From positions 1,699,538 through 1,763,537 of the forward strand of contig JAREIK010002645.1 of assembly GCA_029783825.1 (NCBI GenBank): 64,000 nucleotides of DNA, given 5' to 3'. Both the position numbers and the translations under genes were made by a program. Shown piece after piece: positions 12,241 through 24,449 of the stretch. How positions within the stretch are numbered: the first letter of the stretch is position 1; every line of letters starts with the position of its first letter. The stretch comes from Sapria himalayana. Lineage: Eukaryota > Streptophyta > Magnoliopsida > Malpighiales > Rafflesiaceae. The notes beneath the pieces were generated by a model. The model saw only the letters and a list, made by a program, of their open reading frames with translations. It had not been told where the DNA came from and did no database searches.

Positions 12241-12246
12241 AATATG

Positions 12247-14215
12247 TATCTTTAATCTCAGAATGGAATCCCACATCGCAAAGCCTCCCTTCATGTTTCT
12301 AATTATCATATGAATTGCATATATATTAATCTATGTAGGATAATATATGAAATAACTATCTATACTAGCATTATTAATAATATATAATCTAGTCACTATC
12401 AGATAGTTTAGTTTTATTACAAAAATCTTATATCTAATAGAATCAAAAAGGGAACTAATACATGTAAAGAAGTTTATACTTGTATCAAGCAGTGCGTCAA
12501 TAGTTATATATCCTATCATACCAAGATCAAACAAAATATCCAAAACATATTTTCTTTGAGAAATAAATATAATATCTCCTAAGAATCCGACCTTCAATAC
12601 CGAATAAATATCTCACACATCCCAAATACTTCATTTTAAACTTAGCCTACAAAAATACTTTTAGTTTTGATATACCTAACTGATCATATTTGATAATCAG
12701 AATATCATCAATATATACCAATAATATCACATACTAATCTCATGGTTGATGCTGGAAAAAATATGAATAATTAGATATATATTTTTTAAGGCTAAAAGTG
12801 GGAAGTGTAGAAGAGAAATTATTAAACCATGTCATAAGAGATCATTTTAGGTCATAAAGAGTCTTCTGTAATTTATGCACCATGCTTGGCCCTTGGGAAA
12901 CAACAAAACATGGGGGGCTACTACATAAAATCTCTTCATTAAGATCATATAAAAAAATATATTACTCATATCTAACTAATATTTTATTTTCTTATGGGAA
13001 GAAACAATAGAAAATAGTAACCTAATAGTAGCCATTTTTCAATCATGGAAAGGTGTTTCATATTCAATATCATAAAGCTTTTCAAATCTCTTGACTATCA
13101 ATCAAGTCTTGAGTCAATCATCATGTTTTCATGCATATTTATCACCGTGTACACCCATTTGCATCCCGCTACTAGTATACCTGAAGATCTAAATAGAATT
13201 TAAAGTTTGATTTGATATGATTGCACTTAGTTTATCCAATATAACATGTCACCATCCTCAATAACTAAACATTTCAAAAAGGGTATAAAGGATCTCATTA
13301 CTATCAAGAGAGGATAAAAAACTAAAATACATAGTACTAAAGCAAGAATAAGAGACTACTCATGATAAAAAAATATTAGGAAGAACATATTCTTAGTTCC
13401 TTTCATAGAGAAATCAGAATGTCCAAGTCTCTACTCTAAATCATTTCAGCTGACATGATCAAAGACTCATTTGAAGAATTCCATCAATGTACTAATCTAG
13501 TATTTACATTTAGGGTGGGATCATCAAATGTTCTGACCCGTATCTCACTCTCATGGGAGGACTCATATCTTGTATCTAGTTGGGCACTCAATTAGTCTCC
13601 TCTTCTTTGCACAAAGCTTTAGGAAAGGTCTTACTTCTATCCTCTACAATTGTCATGCTTGTAATATTAGCTATAGGAATATGAAGAAGGAAAGGTATAC
13701 AATTACTCTTTTATGAGGAGTACACATTGTACATGGGAACAACCCTAGCTCTATGACTCCTAAAGACGCAATCTCTTGGATCAAGACCTTAAAAAAGGAC
13801 TTTTTAAAGAAGAAAATCATATCGATACTCATCATGATCCTCCTAGTCTCTTATGACTAATATTTATCTCTATTTTGACTACTAGAGTGCCCAGTGAAGG
13901 AACACTTAATAGAATGCCATTTTATATCAACTTGGTGAGAGATCCTTAACAAAATAAATATATTTAAAAATCCTAGATGGAAGGTGTAAAAGTCTATCTC
14001 ATGATATAAAAACTAATATGAGACATGATATGAGAGAATAGAATATGATATATATTCAATTAAGAAGCTTGTGATTAATATGATTTCTCTCCAAACATGG
14101 CTAAGCATACTCCTATGTAGTAGGAGCATCCTAGTCATCTCAATGAGTTGTAATTTCTTCCTCTTAGTTGTCTCATTTTGTGCATGAGTATAAATAAAAG
14201 CTATATGCAATGTTA
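12247..14215 (-). pseudogene. Ty1-copia RT and integrase remnant, reverse strand
   Basis: On the minus strand, 14210-14013 reads like the integrase segment 'NETTKRKKLQLIEMTRMLLLH...VWREIILITSFLIEY' (family: NG..ERKNRHLLE.AR...). The RT active-site box reads VYIDDILIIKYDQLG (YIDD codons at 12704-12715). The post-RT block reads 'FISQRKYVLDILFDLGMIG', and near 12420 'KLNYLIVTRLYI' matches the family's KLNYLTVTRPDI. Many stops. It abuts the truncated forward-strand copia at about 12240. Neither a PBS nor an LTR was found for it. Confidence 0.85.
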
Positions 14216-14219
14216 TTTC

Positions 14220-17200
14220 AAAGATAGACTAGTTTATTTATAATTATTATATTCATGACAAAAATAATGAATTAATAACATTGATTTTAGATAAATTATT
14301 ATTGAAATTTAATTAGAATACTTATATGACTCAAAATCTATGTGAAAATTATATTAATATGGTATTTTGGATTTTTGAATTTTAAAACATTTTTAAGGCT
14401 ATATCCTCATAATAATTAGCATGTTTTATCTTATCATTTTTATTTAATTTAAATTAGGTTAGATACATATCATTTAGTTAAAGTAAACTTATGAATAGCA
14501 TGCAATATTAATTCTACTAGATAATAATTTTTTGATGGATATTACATCTAGGAAAAAATATGAATTAATTAAAAATTAGATTTTAATTAAATAATTATTA
14601 AAAAACTAATTAAAATTTTTATAATTATTCAAATTCAAACAATAAAAATTATAAATATGAAATTTTAGTCTTTTGAATTTTTGCTTATTTCTTCTAAGTT
14701 ATAATATTTGATTAATAATCAATATTTATCAAATTATTTTTATTTTTCTCAAATTAAATTATGTACTCAATAATTTTAGTGGAAATAAAATTATGAATAT
14801 CATGTTTGAAGTATTGATTAATTTTTTTTTTTTGATATTACATATGTGATAAAAAATAAATTAATCAATTATTAGATATTAGATAAATAATCATTATAAA
14901 TATAATTAGAATATTTATAAGGATTCAAATTAAAATTTTAAAAATATACACATAAGGAATTTCATATTTTTGAATTTTGAATCATTTTGTTAGAGTGATT
15001 ATAAATTCTGGATAATGAAACATTTTTTTTTCAAATCATGTTATGCTGTCTAAAATTAAGTTTTTTTATCTAATATTTTAGTTAAAATAAATTTATAAAT
15101 AATATGCAATATTAGTTCAATTATAGACTAGTTTTTTGATTTATAATGCATAGGTAAACAAATGAATTAATATAATTTTAGATATGCTATATTTAATTAT
15201 TAAAAATATAATTAAAATATAAATAATCAATAAAAATTTAAGTGACAAAACATATTAATAATGAATTTTAATTAAATAATATATTTGTATTATAATAAAT
15301 TTATGAATAATTTTACTATTTTAGTTAAAACATAACCTAATTTGTTGATTGATATTGCATTGGTGATAAAAAGTAGTAATAAAACCATATATATGAGATA
15401 AATAATGACTAAAAATATAATTAAAACCATTATAATGATTAAAAATCTATAAACTGATGATAATATGATACATAAGTGTGTGTGTGTGTGTGTTTGTGTG
15501 TGTGTTTATATATAATTTTGTGATGGATAATATAAGTGTGACAAATAATTAATTAATAAAAAATAACATATAAGATAGTTAAATTTTAAAATTTTAATTA
15601 GAATAATTATAGTGATCCAAATTATATGTGAAAGTATATTAATAATAAATTTTGACCTTTTGAATTTTGACTAATATCTTTAAGGTTATAGTCAATCAAT
15701 AATGAGCATGTTTTATCACATTATTTTAGTTTCATTGAAATTAAGTTATGTTTTTTATATTATAGTTAAAATAAAAGTTGTGAAAATATGCTATATTAGA
15801 AGAAATACAATCTATTTTTTTTTTGATAGATATTTCATGTGGGACAAAATAATGAATAATCAAATATTAGATATCATATAAATATTTTTTTTAAAAAAAA
15901 TTAGAATAATAATAATGATAAATGATTCAAAATATTGGTGAAAAAACATATAAATAATGAATTTTAATCTTTTAAATTGTCTCATTTTAAGTTATAAATA
16001 TTTAGATAATAATCAATTTTTATGAATTTATTTTTATTACCCTCAGATTAAGGTATATATGTAATATTTTAGTTTAAATAAACTTATAAATAATATGATA
16101 TGTTTATTTAAGTATAGACTAATTTTTTATTTGATTTTAAATATATGGAAAAAAATAAATTAATTAAATATTAGATATCAAATGTATAATTATTAAAGAT
16201 ATAACTTGAATACTTACTATGGTTCAAAATATAGATATAAAAATATGCCGGCAAACAGTCTCATATTTTGAATTTTGGCTCATTTTCTTTATATTATAAC
16301 CTTTATATAATGAATACCTTTTTTCAAATCACTTTGGCCCTCTCAGATTAATTTATGTACTCATGAGTTATATGTTATATTAATTCAATATAAAATATTT
16401 TATTAATGGATATTGTTTGTGTGACACAAAATAAATTAATCAAATATTTAATGTGCGATAAATAATTAATAAAAATATAATTAGAATACTTGTATTGATT
16501 CAAATTCTATATATAAAAATTTGCTAATAAGTAATTTTTTCTTTTGAATCTTGATTTGTTTCTTAAAAGTTAAAGTAATTAGATAATAGGTAATTATTAT
16601 CAAAACATTTTATCTCTATTGAATTAAATGTTATATTCAATATTTTAGCGATAATAAACTTATTAATATAATGATATGTTAAAAAAAGTATAGATTAATT
16701 GTTCGATTGATATTGTAAGCATGACAAAATATGCAATAATCAAATATTAGATGAGAATTAAATAATTATTTTAAATATAATTAAAATACTTGCAATAATT
16801 TAAACTTTAAGTAAAAAAAATTAAAAAATAAAATGTTATCTATTGAATTTTTACTTATTTCAATTAAGGTTAAATTTGAATAATGTATAATTTTTATCAA
16901 ATTATATTTATATATCTCAAATTAAGTTATGTACTCGATATTTTATTAAAAATAAACATATAAATATTACACAATGTTAATTTAAGTATAGACTAATTTA
17001 TTGATTGATTTTGAATATCTAACAAAAAATAAAGTAATCAAATATTTGATATAAGATAAATAATTATAGAAAATAAAGTTAGAATATTTACTATGATTCA
17101 AAATTTAGGTGAAAAATTTATGTGAAGAATTTATTGAATATGAAATTTTGTATTTTAGAATTTTCTCTCATTTTTTAAAGATATAACATTTAGATAATAA

Positions 17201-17534
17201 TTAATTTTTATTAAATTAGTTTTTTTTCAAATTATGTTTGTTACTTAATATATTAGTTAAAATAAACTTGCTAATAATATGCAATGTTAGTTTGAGTATA
17301 AACTAATCTGTTAATTGATTATATAAATTTGAGAAAAACATTAATCAAATAATAGATTAGATAAGAGATTAAAAATTATTAAAATTTTAAAAAGAATACA
17401 CATAATGATTCAATATCAATGTGAAAAAAAAATTACCATTAAAAAATTTCACTTTTTTTTAATGTAATTTTGACCTATTTTTTTAAGGTTGGATATCCTT
17501 TAGATAATGAACATATTTTATGATATCATTTTTG
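14220..17534 (+). repeat. AT-rich tandem satellite, about 300-bp unit, plus orientation
   Basis: Diverged units follow one order: TTTTAGTTAAAATAAACTTA, then AATATGCAATATTAGTT, AGTATAGACTAATTT, TTGATATTGCATATGTGACA, ATCAAATATTAGAT, AAATAATTATTAAAAATATA, then GAATTTTGACTCATTT and AGATAATGAATAATTTTTATCA. The TTAGTTAAAATAAA anchor recurs near 14474, 14776, 15079, 15760, 16070, 16643, 16945 and 17253. Most steps are 302-310 bp or about twice that; near 15289 a unit is shortened. A TG microsatellite sits at about 15476-15505. No coding potential. Confidence 0.88.
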
Positions 17535-17716
17535 TGAGAATTGGAAGATGGAGTTGTAAAAGATAAAAAGTATGGCTAGGGTTCTTATATTACAATGAAT
17601 TTCTTGAAACAAAAGTATATATTACAAATAATATGCAAAGTCTTTTCTATCCTTATTAGAAATAAACTAATATATATTTATAACAAAGCTAACTAAACTA
17701 ATATATATTTATAACA
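17535..17716 (-). repeat. 3' LTR of the reverse-strand copia
   Basis: On the plus strand this runs from TGAGAATTGGAAGATGG to TTTATAACA. Read on the element's strand it starts TGTTATAAATATA and ends CCAATTCTCA. It shares ordered matches with 23798-23967, such as GAATTTCTTGAAACAA and ACTAATATATATTT. At about 180 bp it is a short LTR. Confidence 0.9.
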
Positions 17717-17728
17717 TCCCCCTCAAAC
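17717..17728 (-). promoter_or_regulatory. Polypurine tract of the reverse-strand copia
   Basis: On the minus strand TTTGAGGGGGA directly precedes the LTR start TGTTAT. This is the usual copia primer site for plus-strand DNA synthesis, and it fixes the inner edge of the 3' LTR. Confidence 0.88.
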
Positions 17729-17729
17729 T

Positions 17730-18485
17730 CATGATACGGCTATAAGAAGCATTGAGAGTTAGTCAATAGATAAGCCAAACCACTAGACAGTGTAATTTTG
17801 TGAAAAAATCAACTAAATGCATGGATGAAGATATAAAAGGAAATGTAATTGTTCCACATTATAGCTCTTGTTGAGTTGCATGATAATCAATATCGATGTG
17901 CTTAGTGCACTCATGAAATACAATACAATTAATTGCGAGCAAAATGAATAGAACTTTTGTTATCACAATAAAGCGGAGTGGGAGTAGTAATGGGGACTCC
18001 CATATATGCCAAAAGCCAATACAATCAAACAATCTCATTTGTGGTAGTGACCATTGCACGGTACTCAACTTCCATGGAGGAGTGAAAAATAACATGTTTC
18101 TAACTCTTCCATGAAATAAGTGAGCCGCCTATGAATATGTAAAAGCCAATAGTGGACTTGTGATCAATCTGATCACCACCATAATTAGTATTAAAAAATG
18201 CATGAAACTCCAAAGAAGAATCAGAGGGAAATACAAGACTATGAAATACTTTCTCATATATAGCATAATATATGAAAAATTATAGCCCAATGAACTTTAG
18301 TGGGAGATAGAACAAACTGACTGATGATATGGACATCATAGCAAAATTTGGCCGAGTGATGGTGAGATAGATTAAGCTACCAACCAAAGTCAGGTATAAA
18401 GTGGAATCAGACAAGGGAGTACCATCTGTAGGGTCATATTGAGCAATAAATTCCAAAGGTATATCAACAGTCCAAGTATTTGTCA
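17730..18485 (-). pseudogene. Copia RNase H remnant
   Basis: Minus-strand translation near 18080-17935 gives 'SMEVEYRAMVTTTNEI' and 'PLYCDNKSSIHFARN', matching the family blocks 'S.AEAEYRA.A....E..WL' and 'CDN.SAI..A.NPVFHERTKHI'. A stop and frame changes follow. It lies next to the polypurine tract, where RNase H is expected. Confidence 0.85.
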
Positions 18486-18503
18486 GTCGAACTTAGAGGT
18501 GTC

Positions 18504-19081
18504 TGTTGGGTAATTGCGCTTCCACGGGTAGTGAGATTAAGAAACAGAAAACAACATAAATACAGAAACAAGCAATATGTATATCTCAATCCAACAGCAT
18601 CCACGACAGAATCAAAAACGAGAATTCAACACAGGAAATAACGTGGTTCGCTAGTCACTCAGTACTACTAGCTACCTCCACCAGAAAATACTTATGCGTT
18701 GCAGATTAAAACCAAAATAGAACGTCTTACAGTATGTAGCACGGAGCAGTCGCGAAATCACGCAGAGAGAGAGGAGAGGGAAGATGAACAGTTCAACCGG
18801 GTCAAAAACAACCGCCCGAAAAATAAATTACAAATCGTTTTATATGAAAAATAAACATCCTGTTCATTTAACCGAAGCGGGTCGGATCATGGAACGGGCC
18901 AGGCTCTGCTCCAAAAATTTCGGCCCGCTGACCGAAGAGCGGGACCTTCGTTATTGTGCTACTGCTGCATCCCCGGGCTTTTAATATTTCCTTCCCTGCA
19001 CTTACATGAAAATTTTAAAACAGAAAAAATATTTGGTAATACAAACAGATTATTAAGTAAAAACAAATTACATATACAACA
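18504..19081. mobile_element. Solo LTR, 578 bp, probably Ty1-copia
   Basis: It begins TGTTGGGTAATTGCGC and ends ATATACAACA, giving TGTTG/CAACA termini. It is flanked by a perfect 5-bp duplication GTGTC (18499-18503 and 19082-19086). One GTGTC is part of the hAT end TAGAGGTGTC, so the LTR landed inside the hAT terminal repeat. The interior has ACGTGGTTCG (18651-18660), a word common in plant copia LTRs. No PBS, polypurine tract or coding sequence follows, so it is a solo LTR left by recombination. Strand is uncertain. Confidence 0.92.
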
Positions 19082-19251
19082 GTGTCAAACGGGCCAGGCC
19101 CAGCACGGCACACTAGAGTGTCGTGCATGGGCTTGTGTTGGGTTCACCCTCGGCACCAACCATGCCATGCCGGACCAATGGATTGGCCCATCGTGCCATG
19201 CCAGGCACGTGGGCATGACGTGCGTGACCAAGCATCGAGCATGGTCACGAC

Positions 19252-19707
19252 TAGATGTGTCAATTGGGCCGGGCCGGGCCGGCCCAACACGAGGCACGAC
19301 ACGATTCGGTCGTGCCTGGGATGGCCCGGCACAGAAATTTTCAGTGCCTGGGCTCGTTCCGTGCCATGTCGTTGCCCGAGGCCAATCAGGCCTCGTGCTG
19401 TGCCTAGCCCAGGATGGTACTGTGGCCCGTTGGTACGGCATCGTGCCGAAACCATAATTTTTTCAAAATTAGGTTTATGGGGGTGCCGAAATCCTAATTT
19501 TTTTTAAATTAGGGTTTCGGACGCGCCGAAATCCTAATTTTTTTTTTATTTTAGGGTTCGGCCCGACCGGGCCGAACCTCGACGGATCGTGCCGCGGGCC
19601 CGTGCCAAGCTGAACTCTACAAAACCATGCCAGGCCAGGCACAAAAGCACGAACAAGTCTAAAAAAATGGGCCAGCCCGGCCCAGCATGTCTCATTTAAC
19701 ACCTCTA
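19252..19707. mobile_element. hAT MITE, 456 bp, nested in a relative
   Basis: The left end is TAGATGTGTCAATTGGGCC. The right end is ATTTAACACCTCTA. The flanks GTCACGAC (19244-19251) and GTCGCGAT (19708-19715) agree at 6 of 8. The interior has GGGCCGGGCCGGCCC near the left end and repeated hairpins of the type CCGAAATCCTAATTTT with AAATTAGGGTTTCGG. It is non-coding and needs a transposase supplied elsewhere. Confidence 0.85.
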
Positions 19708-19980
19708 GTCGCGATGAGTTAATGCCCGACGGGGGAGGCTTGCCGAGCTCCAAAAGGGCAAAGATGCATGGTGGAGCATCGCCGAAACCCTAATTTTTTT
19801 AAAAATTAGGAGTTTGGCCCAACCCAAACCGGACCGAACCAGGCCAAACCCGGTGAATTTCAGGCCGCGGGCCCGTGCCAAGCATGACCTCCATAAACCT
19901 GTATCGGGCCTAGCATGGTAGCCTGGTTGAGCATCCTAAAACTAGGCTGGGCCGGCCCATTTGGCACCTCTAGTCGGGCT

Positions 19981-20400
19981 CATTGAAGGATATCTACTAT
20001 ATACTTTTGATTGAGATAAAAGATAATCTTTTTAAAAAATAAAAAGCTCAATACCCAAGAAATAATACAAGGGACCTAAATTTTTCATGTCAAATGGTGA
20101 TCCAACACAATCTTCATTTTTGCAATACCTACATCATCACCAATAATAATCATAACATCAACATAGAGGGAAAGAATAATATGAAAAGTAGATATAAACT
20201 TAATAAAAAAGTTGAACCATGAGTATTATAGGAAAAACAAAAAAAAACTAACAATAATAGAAAATATCTCAAACCAAGCATGAGGACTTGTTTGAGATTG
20301 TACAATGCCTTTTTAAGTATGCAGACTTTCTTTGGATTATGTGAGATATCAGGAGGAGGTGCCATTTAAGTTTTTCTTGAAGATCCCCGTTTAAAAGGTA
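19981..20400 (-). pseudogene. Copia reverse transcriptase remnant
   Basis: The minus strand reads 'PPPDISHNPKKVCILKKALYNLKQ', matching the 'PPPG....VCRLKKALYGLKQAPRAWF' block of copia RT. Further on it reads LYVDVMIIIGDDV, the RT box in which the second Asp of YVDD has become Val (codons at 20154-20165). The lost catalytic Asp and the stops make it inactive. It belongs to the 17535-23967 element and is separated from RNase H by the hAT insertion. Confidence 0.9.
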
Positions 20401-22140
20401 GTTTTGACATATATTAGGGATATAAACAATTTGTGAACTGAATCAACTATAATAAGAGCATGTATAGTGGTCATTTTGACCACCGATGCAAAAGTCTCCT
20501 CATATTCTAGACCATATATATATGAGCAAAACCATTCACAACCAATCTCACTTTGTAATGCTCCACTGATCTTTCAGATTTTGTTTTGATCTTATAAACT
20601 CAACGAGAACCAATAGTATTCTTACCTGTTGAAAGTGGCACCAAATCTCAAATAGTATTCAAATGTAAAGCATCAAGTTTCTCAACCATAGCTTACTACC
20701 ATTTGGGATCAAGAATAGCTTCTATATAGAAGGTGGGCTCACAAAGATTGTGAAGAGAAACTAAAAATGAAGTAAAATAATTTGAAAAACAAGAAAAAGA
20801 AAAATTATCTAACCAAGTGGACTTATGAGTATGCTTCAGATAATATGATGATGTAGGATTTATAATCACATGAGTAGGAATGACAATAGCAGAAGGCCTG
20901 GAAATATCATCTATGGAAGGAGGATCATCAAAATTATTATCGGCTACACCATAAATAGCTGCTCGAGTCCAATGAGAAAAATGATGAAAGGGCTATTTTG
21001 GAATAGGGGAAACATCAGTGGTGCTGAAGGAGTTGGTAGAGAGTTAAAGGTTAAAAGAATCATCTAAGAAAGAATCAATGCGTGTGAGATTATATTTAGA
21101 TACATGTTGAGAAGTGGCCAGAATATAGAAAAAGGGAATATGTTAAAGAAAAAAGACATGACGAGATACATATAATTTCTAAGTGATAAAATCATAACAA
21201 TGATAGTTCTTTTGACCTTCACCATAACTAAGGAAAATATAAATGGTTGAGTAGGAAGACAACTTATTAATCTCAATACTAGGACAAAGAACAAAATAAG
21301 TATATCCAAATATAGTTAAAAGGGGGTAGTTAGGAAAATGTCCATGCAAATTTTCATAGAGAGACAAACTTAAAGTATGAATAGTAGATATTTTATTGAT
21401 TAAGTGCACGGCTATGAAAGTAGCTTCACCCCTAGAAGGACTTGGGATACTAGTAAATAAGAGAAGATAACGAGCTATTTCAATAATATATCTATTTTTC
21501 TTTCAATTATTTCATTCTGTTGTGGCGTATTAGTACACAAGGATTGATGCATGGTATTAGTGTTGTTAGAATGTAGTAGTTTAGAAAATGCTGCAGATAA
21601 ATATTCTCCACCCAAATCAGAAGGAAAACATTTTATTATAGTAGAGTATAAAGTTTTAATTAATGAGAAAAATGTAGTATAAATATGAATAAAATCAGAT
21701 CTATATTTATATAAAATAAATCCAACAATATCTTATATGATCATAAATAAAAAAAACATAATATCTAGAACTCTCTTTTGTTACAATGAGAGAAGGTCCC
21801 CACACATCAGAATAAATCAAGTCAAATGATACAATAGGAGAAGACACTTCAATTAAAAGGTAAAGGCGTAAAGCAGAAAAACTTTGCTAGTTTACAACCA
21901 CTACAATTAGAAATATCATTAGTTTCTTAAATTTTTCAAAATCCTTGAGAAATTAAAAATTTTAATCTAGAAGCTAAAACATGACCAAGTCTAGAGTGTC
22001 ACAAGTAAATTGAAGGAGGGGAAGAACTTAAACAAAAAGAATACAAATTAACACCCAATGCAGCTACAACTAGAACTAATAGCTCGTCCAATACATATAA
22101 TCCTTCCTATTTATGACCTATCCCAATCAACCTATGGGAT
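20401..22140 (-). pseudogene. Copia integrase and linker remnant
   Basis: On the minus strand, near 21545-21450, the reading 'HQSLCTNTPQQNEIIERK' matches the integrase block 'TPQQNGVAERKNRHLLE', which includes the catalytic Glu. Positions upstream on that strand, to about 22140, are expected to hold the zinc finger and the two Asp residues, but decay hides them from me. Several stops. Confidence 0.75.
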
Positions 22141-23780
22141 TAAGGATCCTACACATAACAAGAAGTTGAAGAGAAATAAATAGAATAACTAGAATCATAA
22201 AGCTGACTCATAGATATAAGATTCATTATAAGTTTTGGATTGTAATAAACATCAAAGAGAGATAAATGAAGAATGCATATAGAACTCTCATCTACTAAAG
22301 GCATGTGAGTACCATCAGCAGTCATAACAGAAGTAGGGGTAAAAGATTGTGACATAGATACAAATGAAGTTGAAAAATATGACATGTGATGAGAAACACT
22401 AGAGTCTAGGACCCACAAGGAAGAACATATACCTTTAGTGTTAGTAGAGGTCATACCTGTTGAAGATGGAGTAGATATGACATATGATTGTGATGATGGT
22501 TTTGTAGTGAGGAACTATTGAAACTGCTCTATAGAAGATGCCATATGGGAATGGTGCCACTGAGAATGCCAATGTGATGGAGATGGCGGTGGATGCCACT
22601 ATGGATGCAATTATGATTATGCATGCAAAGACTACTAATATGTTGGCAATGACTACTGATATGTTGGCAATGACTACTGATATGTTGGCAAAGACTATTG
22701 ATATGCTGGCAAAGACTACTGATATGTTGGAGCTCTAGATAATAATTTAAGATATTGAGTCTTCCAATATCTTTTATTCTTACAAAAGTTGTATTTATCA
22801 CGGCCAACTTGTCCAAGTGGTTTAAACTGATATTTCAAAATAGTCTTAATAGGAACAAAAAAAAATAGATAATTTTATATTATATTGAAGAGTCTTTTAT
22901 TGATTTGTATCTTAAAATGAGTTTCTTCAACCAAGAGTTCACTCACTACTGTATCAACAGAGGGATGGGGCTGAAAATGCAAAATATTATCCCGAAACCT
23001 CTAAAAGTCATCACAGAGAGCCATCAAAAACTTGACAAGACATTGCCCCTTTCTATGAGTTATATACTCAGCATTATTCTAAAGTGATTAGGGTTATGTG
23101 AGTGCCAAATAATCCCAAAGTTTAGAAATCTTAGAATAAAATTCTTGAATGCTCATGTCCTTTTGTTGAATTGTCCTTATGTTAGATTCTAATAGATATT
23201 GTTTTGCAAATATTAATAGAATGATCAACAAAATTATTAATCCAAGTAAAAAATTTTTGAATTATTTACTCTCAAAGCATATATGTGCTTAACATATTTT
23301 TCATCTTTATTATTTATAGGTTTCCTCAAAAGACTAGTCACATAACTCCACATAAGTTTTTTTTTCAAGAAATTATTCATCACATAAATCTAATATGAGT
23401 AATTATTTCTATTAAAAATAACACTAATACATTAGAGAGAGTGATCGCTTTTAGAAATCATTATCAATTAACAAATGAATCACCAAATATAAATCAAATA
23501 AAGTAAACAAAAATTTTATGTGAGCAAACATCCAAAATCAGTGCGAGTTTATAAATTTACCTACAGAATTTTTCAAATCATTCCAAATCTACCTTTGAAA
23601 ACCAATGGACAAGAAATCCCAAAAATTTACTCTACTACAAGCAAAGTTCCCATATATATGAAATTCCAAATTTTTTGATCGGGGCTCCTCCTCAAACTCC
23701 ATGAAAAATATGGTTGGAATGTAAAATTCTCTCATGAAATTTTGCATGTGAGAATTAAACATCAAGTAAGCATCATATAA
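22141..23780 (-). pseudogene. Copia gag and protease remnant
   Basis: The minus-strand protease reads WVLDSSVSHHMSYF, matching 'W..DSGASHHMT', with the catalytic motif changed from DSG to DSS. Before it, 'GQVGRDKYNFCKN' resembles a damaged CCHC knuckle at about 22800. A 21-bp minisatellite lies between them. The rest of gag up to the PBS is badly decayed. Confidence 0.8.
22626..22730 (-). repeat. 21-bp x 5 minisatellite in copia gag
   Basis: Five near-identical units, CAAAGACTACTGATATGTTGG and variants of it, lie head to tail. In the gag frame on the minus strand each unit reads P-T-Y-Q-stop-S-L (P-A-Y-Q in one). Because every unit carries the stop, the array probably expanded after the frame was already broken. 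Confidence 0.9.
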
Positions 23781-23783
23781 CAT

Positions 23784-23795
23784 GCTCAGATACTA
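23784..23795 (-). promoter_or_regulatory. Degenerate primer-binding site of the reverse-strand copia
   Basis: The minus strand reads TAGTATCTGAGC, two changes from the consensus TGGTATCAGAGC. It lies two bases inside the 5' LTR, so the priming tRNA is again initiator Met. Confidence 0.85.
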
Positions 23796-23797
23796 TA

Positions 23798-23967
23798 TGA
23801 GAATTGGAAGATGAAGTTGTAAAAGATAAAAATTATAACTATGGTTCTTAAATTACACTGAATTTCTTGAAACAATAGTATATAGCAAATAATGTGCAAA
23901 ATCTATTCTACCTTTATTAGTAAAAATAAATAATAAAACTAAAAAAAACTAATATATATTTCTAACA
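23798..23967 (-). repeat. 5' LTR of the reverse-strand copia
   Basis: Partner of 17535-17716. It starts TGTTAGAAATATATATTAG on the element's strand (one base change from the 3' LTR within the first six) and ends CCAATTCTCA next to the PBS. The two LTRs differ at many positions and by indels, so the insertion is not recent. Confidence 0.9.
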
Positions 23968-24440
23968 ATTCTTATCTCATTCAAATTAAATTGTGTGCTT
24001 AATATTTTAATTATAATAAAGTTATGTATACCATCTTATGTTAGTTCGAGTGTATATTAATTTTTGATAGATACTATATGTGAGAAATAATAAGAATTAA
24101 TTAAAAATTAGATATCAAATAAATAATTATTAAAAATTAATTAGAATGATTGTAATATTTTAAAATCTAAGTGAAAATTCATGCCAATAAAAAATTTTTA
24201 TTCTTCTAATTTTTTTGTTAATTTCTTTCAGGTTGTAACCTTTTGATAATGAATAATTTTTATCAAATTATTTTATTTATCACAAATTATATTTTTTAAT
24301 CAATATTTCGCCTAAATAATCATATAAATAATATATTATATTAGTTTAATTATAAACTTATTTTATGTTAGCTTATGTATATACTTATTTGTCGAATATG
24401 TTATAAAATATTATTACAAATGTAAAAAAAATGAAAATTG
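23968..24440 (+). repeat. Satellite array continued, plus orientation
   Basis: The 300-bp satellite resumes exactly at the copia edge with TTATCTCATTCAAATTAAAT and runs to about 24440. Its anchor recurs at about 24003 and 24305 (302 bp). It ends next to the MON2 5' region. Confidence 0.85.
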
Positions 24441-24449
24441 TAAGAGGAT

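Larger units (their letters stand above)
18494..19972. mobile_element. hAT MITE (TAGAGGTGTCAA family) carrying two later insertions
   Basis: The left end TAGAGGTGTC (18494) is separated from its continuation AAACGGGCCAGGCCCAGC (19087) by a solo LTR. The right end is GGCCGGCCCATTTGGCACCTCTA. The flanks GTCGAACT (18486-18493) and GTCGGGCT (19973-19980) agree at 6 of 8, fitting a decayed 8-bp hAT duplication. A second element of the same family sits at 19252-19707. Without the insertions it is a few hundred bases long, GC-rich and non-coding. The open frames across it are compositional artefacts. Confidence 0.85.
17535..23967 (-). mobile_element. Complete Ty1-copia retrotransposon, reverse strand, inserted in the satellite
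   Basis: Two LTRs (17535-17716 and 23798-23967), a degenerate PBS, a polypurine tract and remnants of gag, protease, integrase, RT and RNase H lie in copia order on the minus strand. The satellite stops at the left LTR and resumes in the same orientation after the right LTR. The flanks ATTTT and ATTCT may be a decayed 5-bp target duplication, but exact ends differ by two bases depending on alignment. Coding sequence is broken by stops throughout. A nested hAT/solo-LTR block occupies 18494-19972. Confidence 0.9.

Noticed and set aside
12250..12290. AATGGAATCCCACATCGC as the start of a 3' LTR for the forward copia
   Set aside because: The word occurs in some plant LTRs, but there is no polypurine tract before it and no match to the sequence upstream of the PBS at 9041.
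18954..19753. Overlapping GC-rich open frames on both strands at 19-19.75 kb (and similar ones at 46.3-46.9 kb)
   Set aside because: They lie within hAT MITEs rich in GGCCCGG words. Stops are rare by composition, and no domain is recognisable.
22626..22730. Regular 21-bp repeats, at first sight CRISPR-like
   Set aside because: The units are head to tail without spacers and lie inside a retrotransposon gag in a plant genome. It is a minisatellite.
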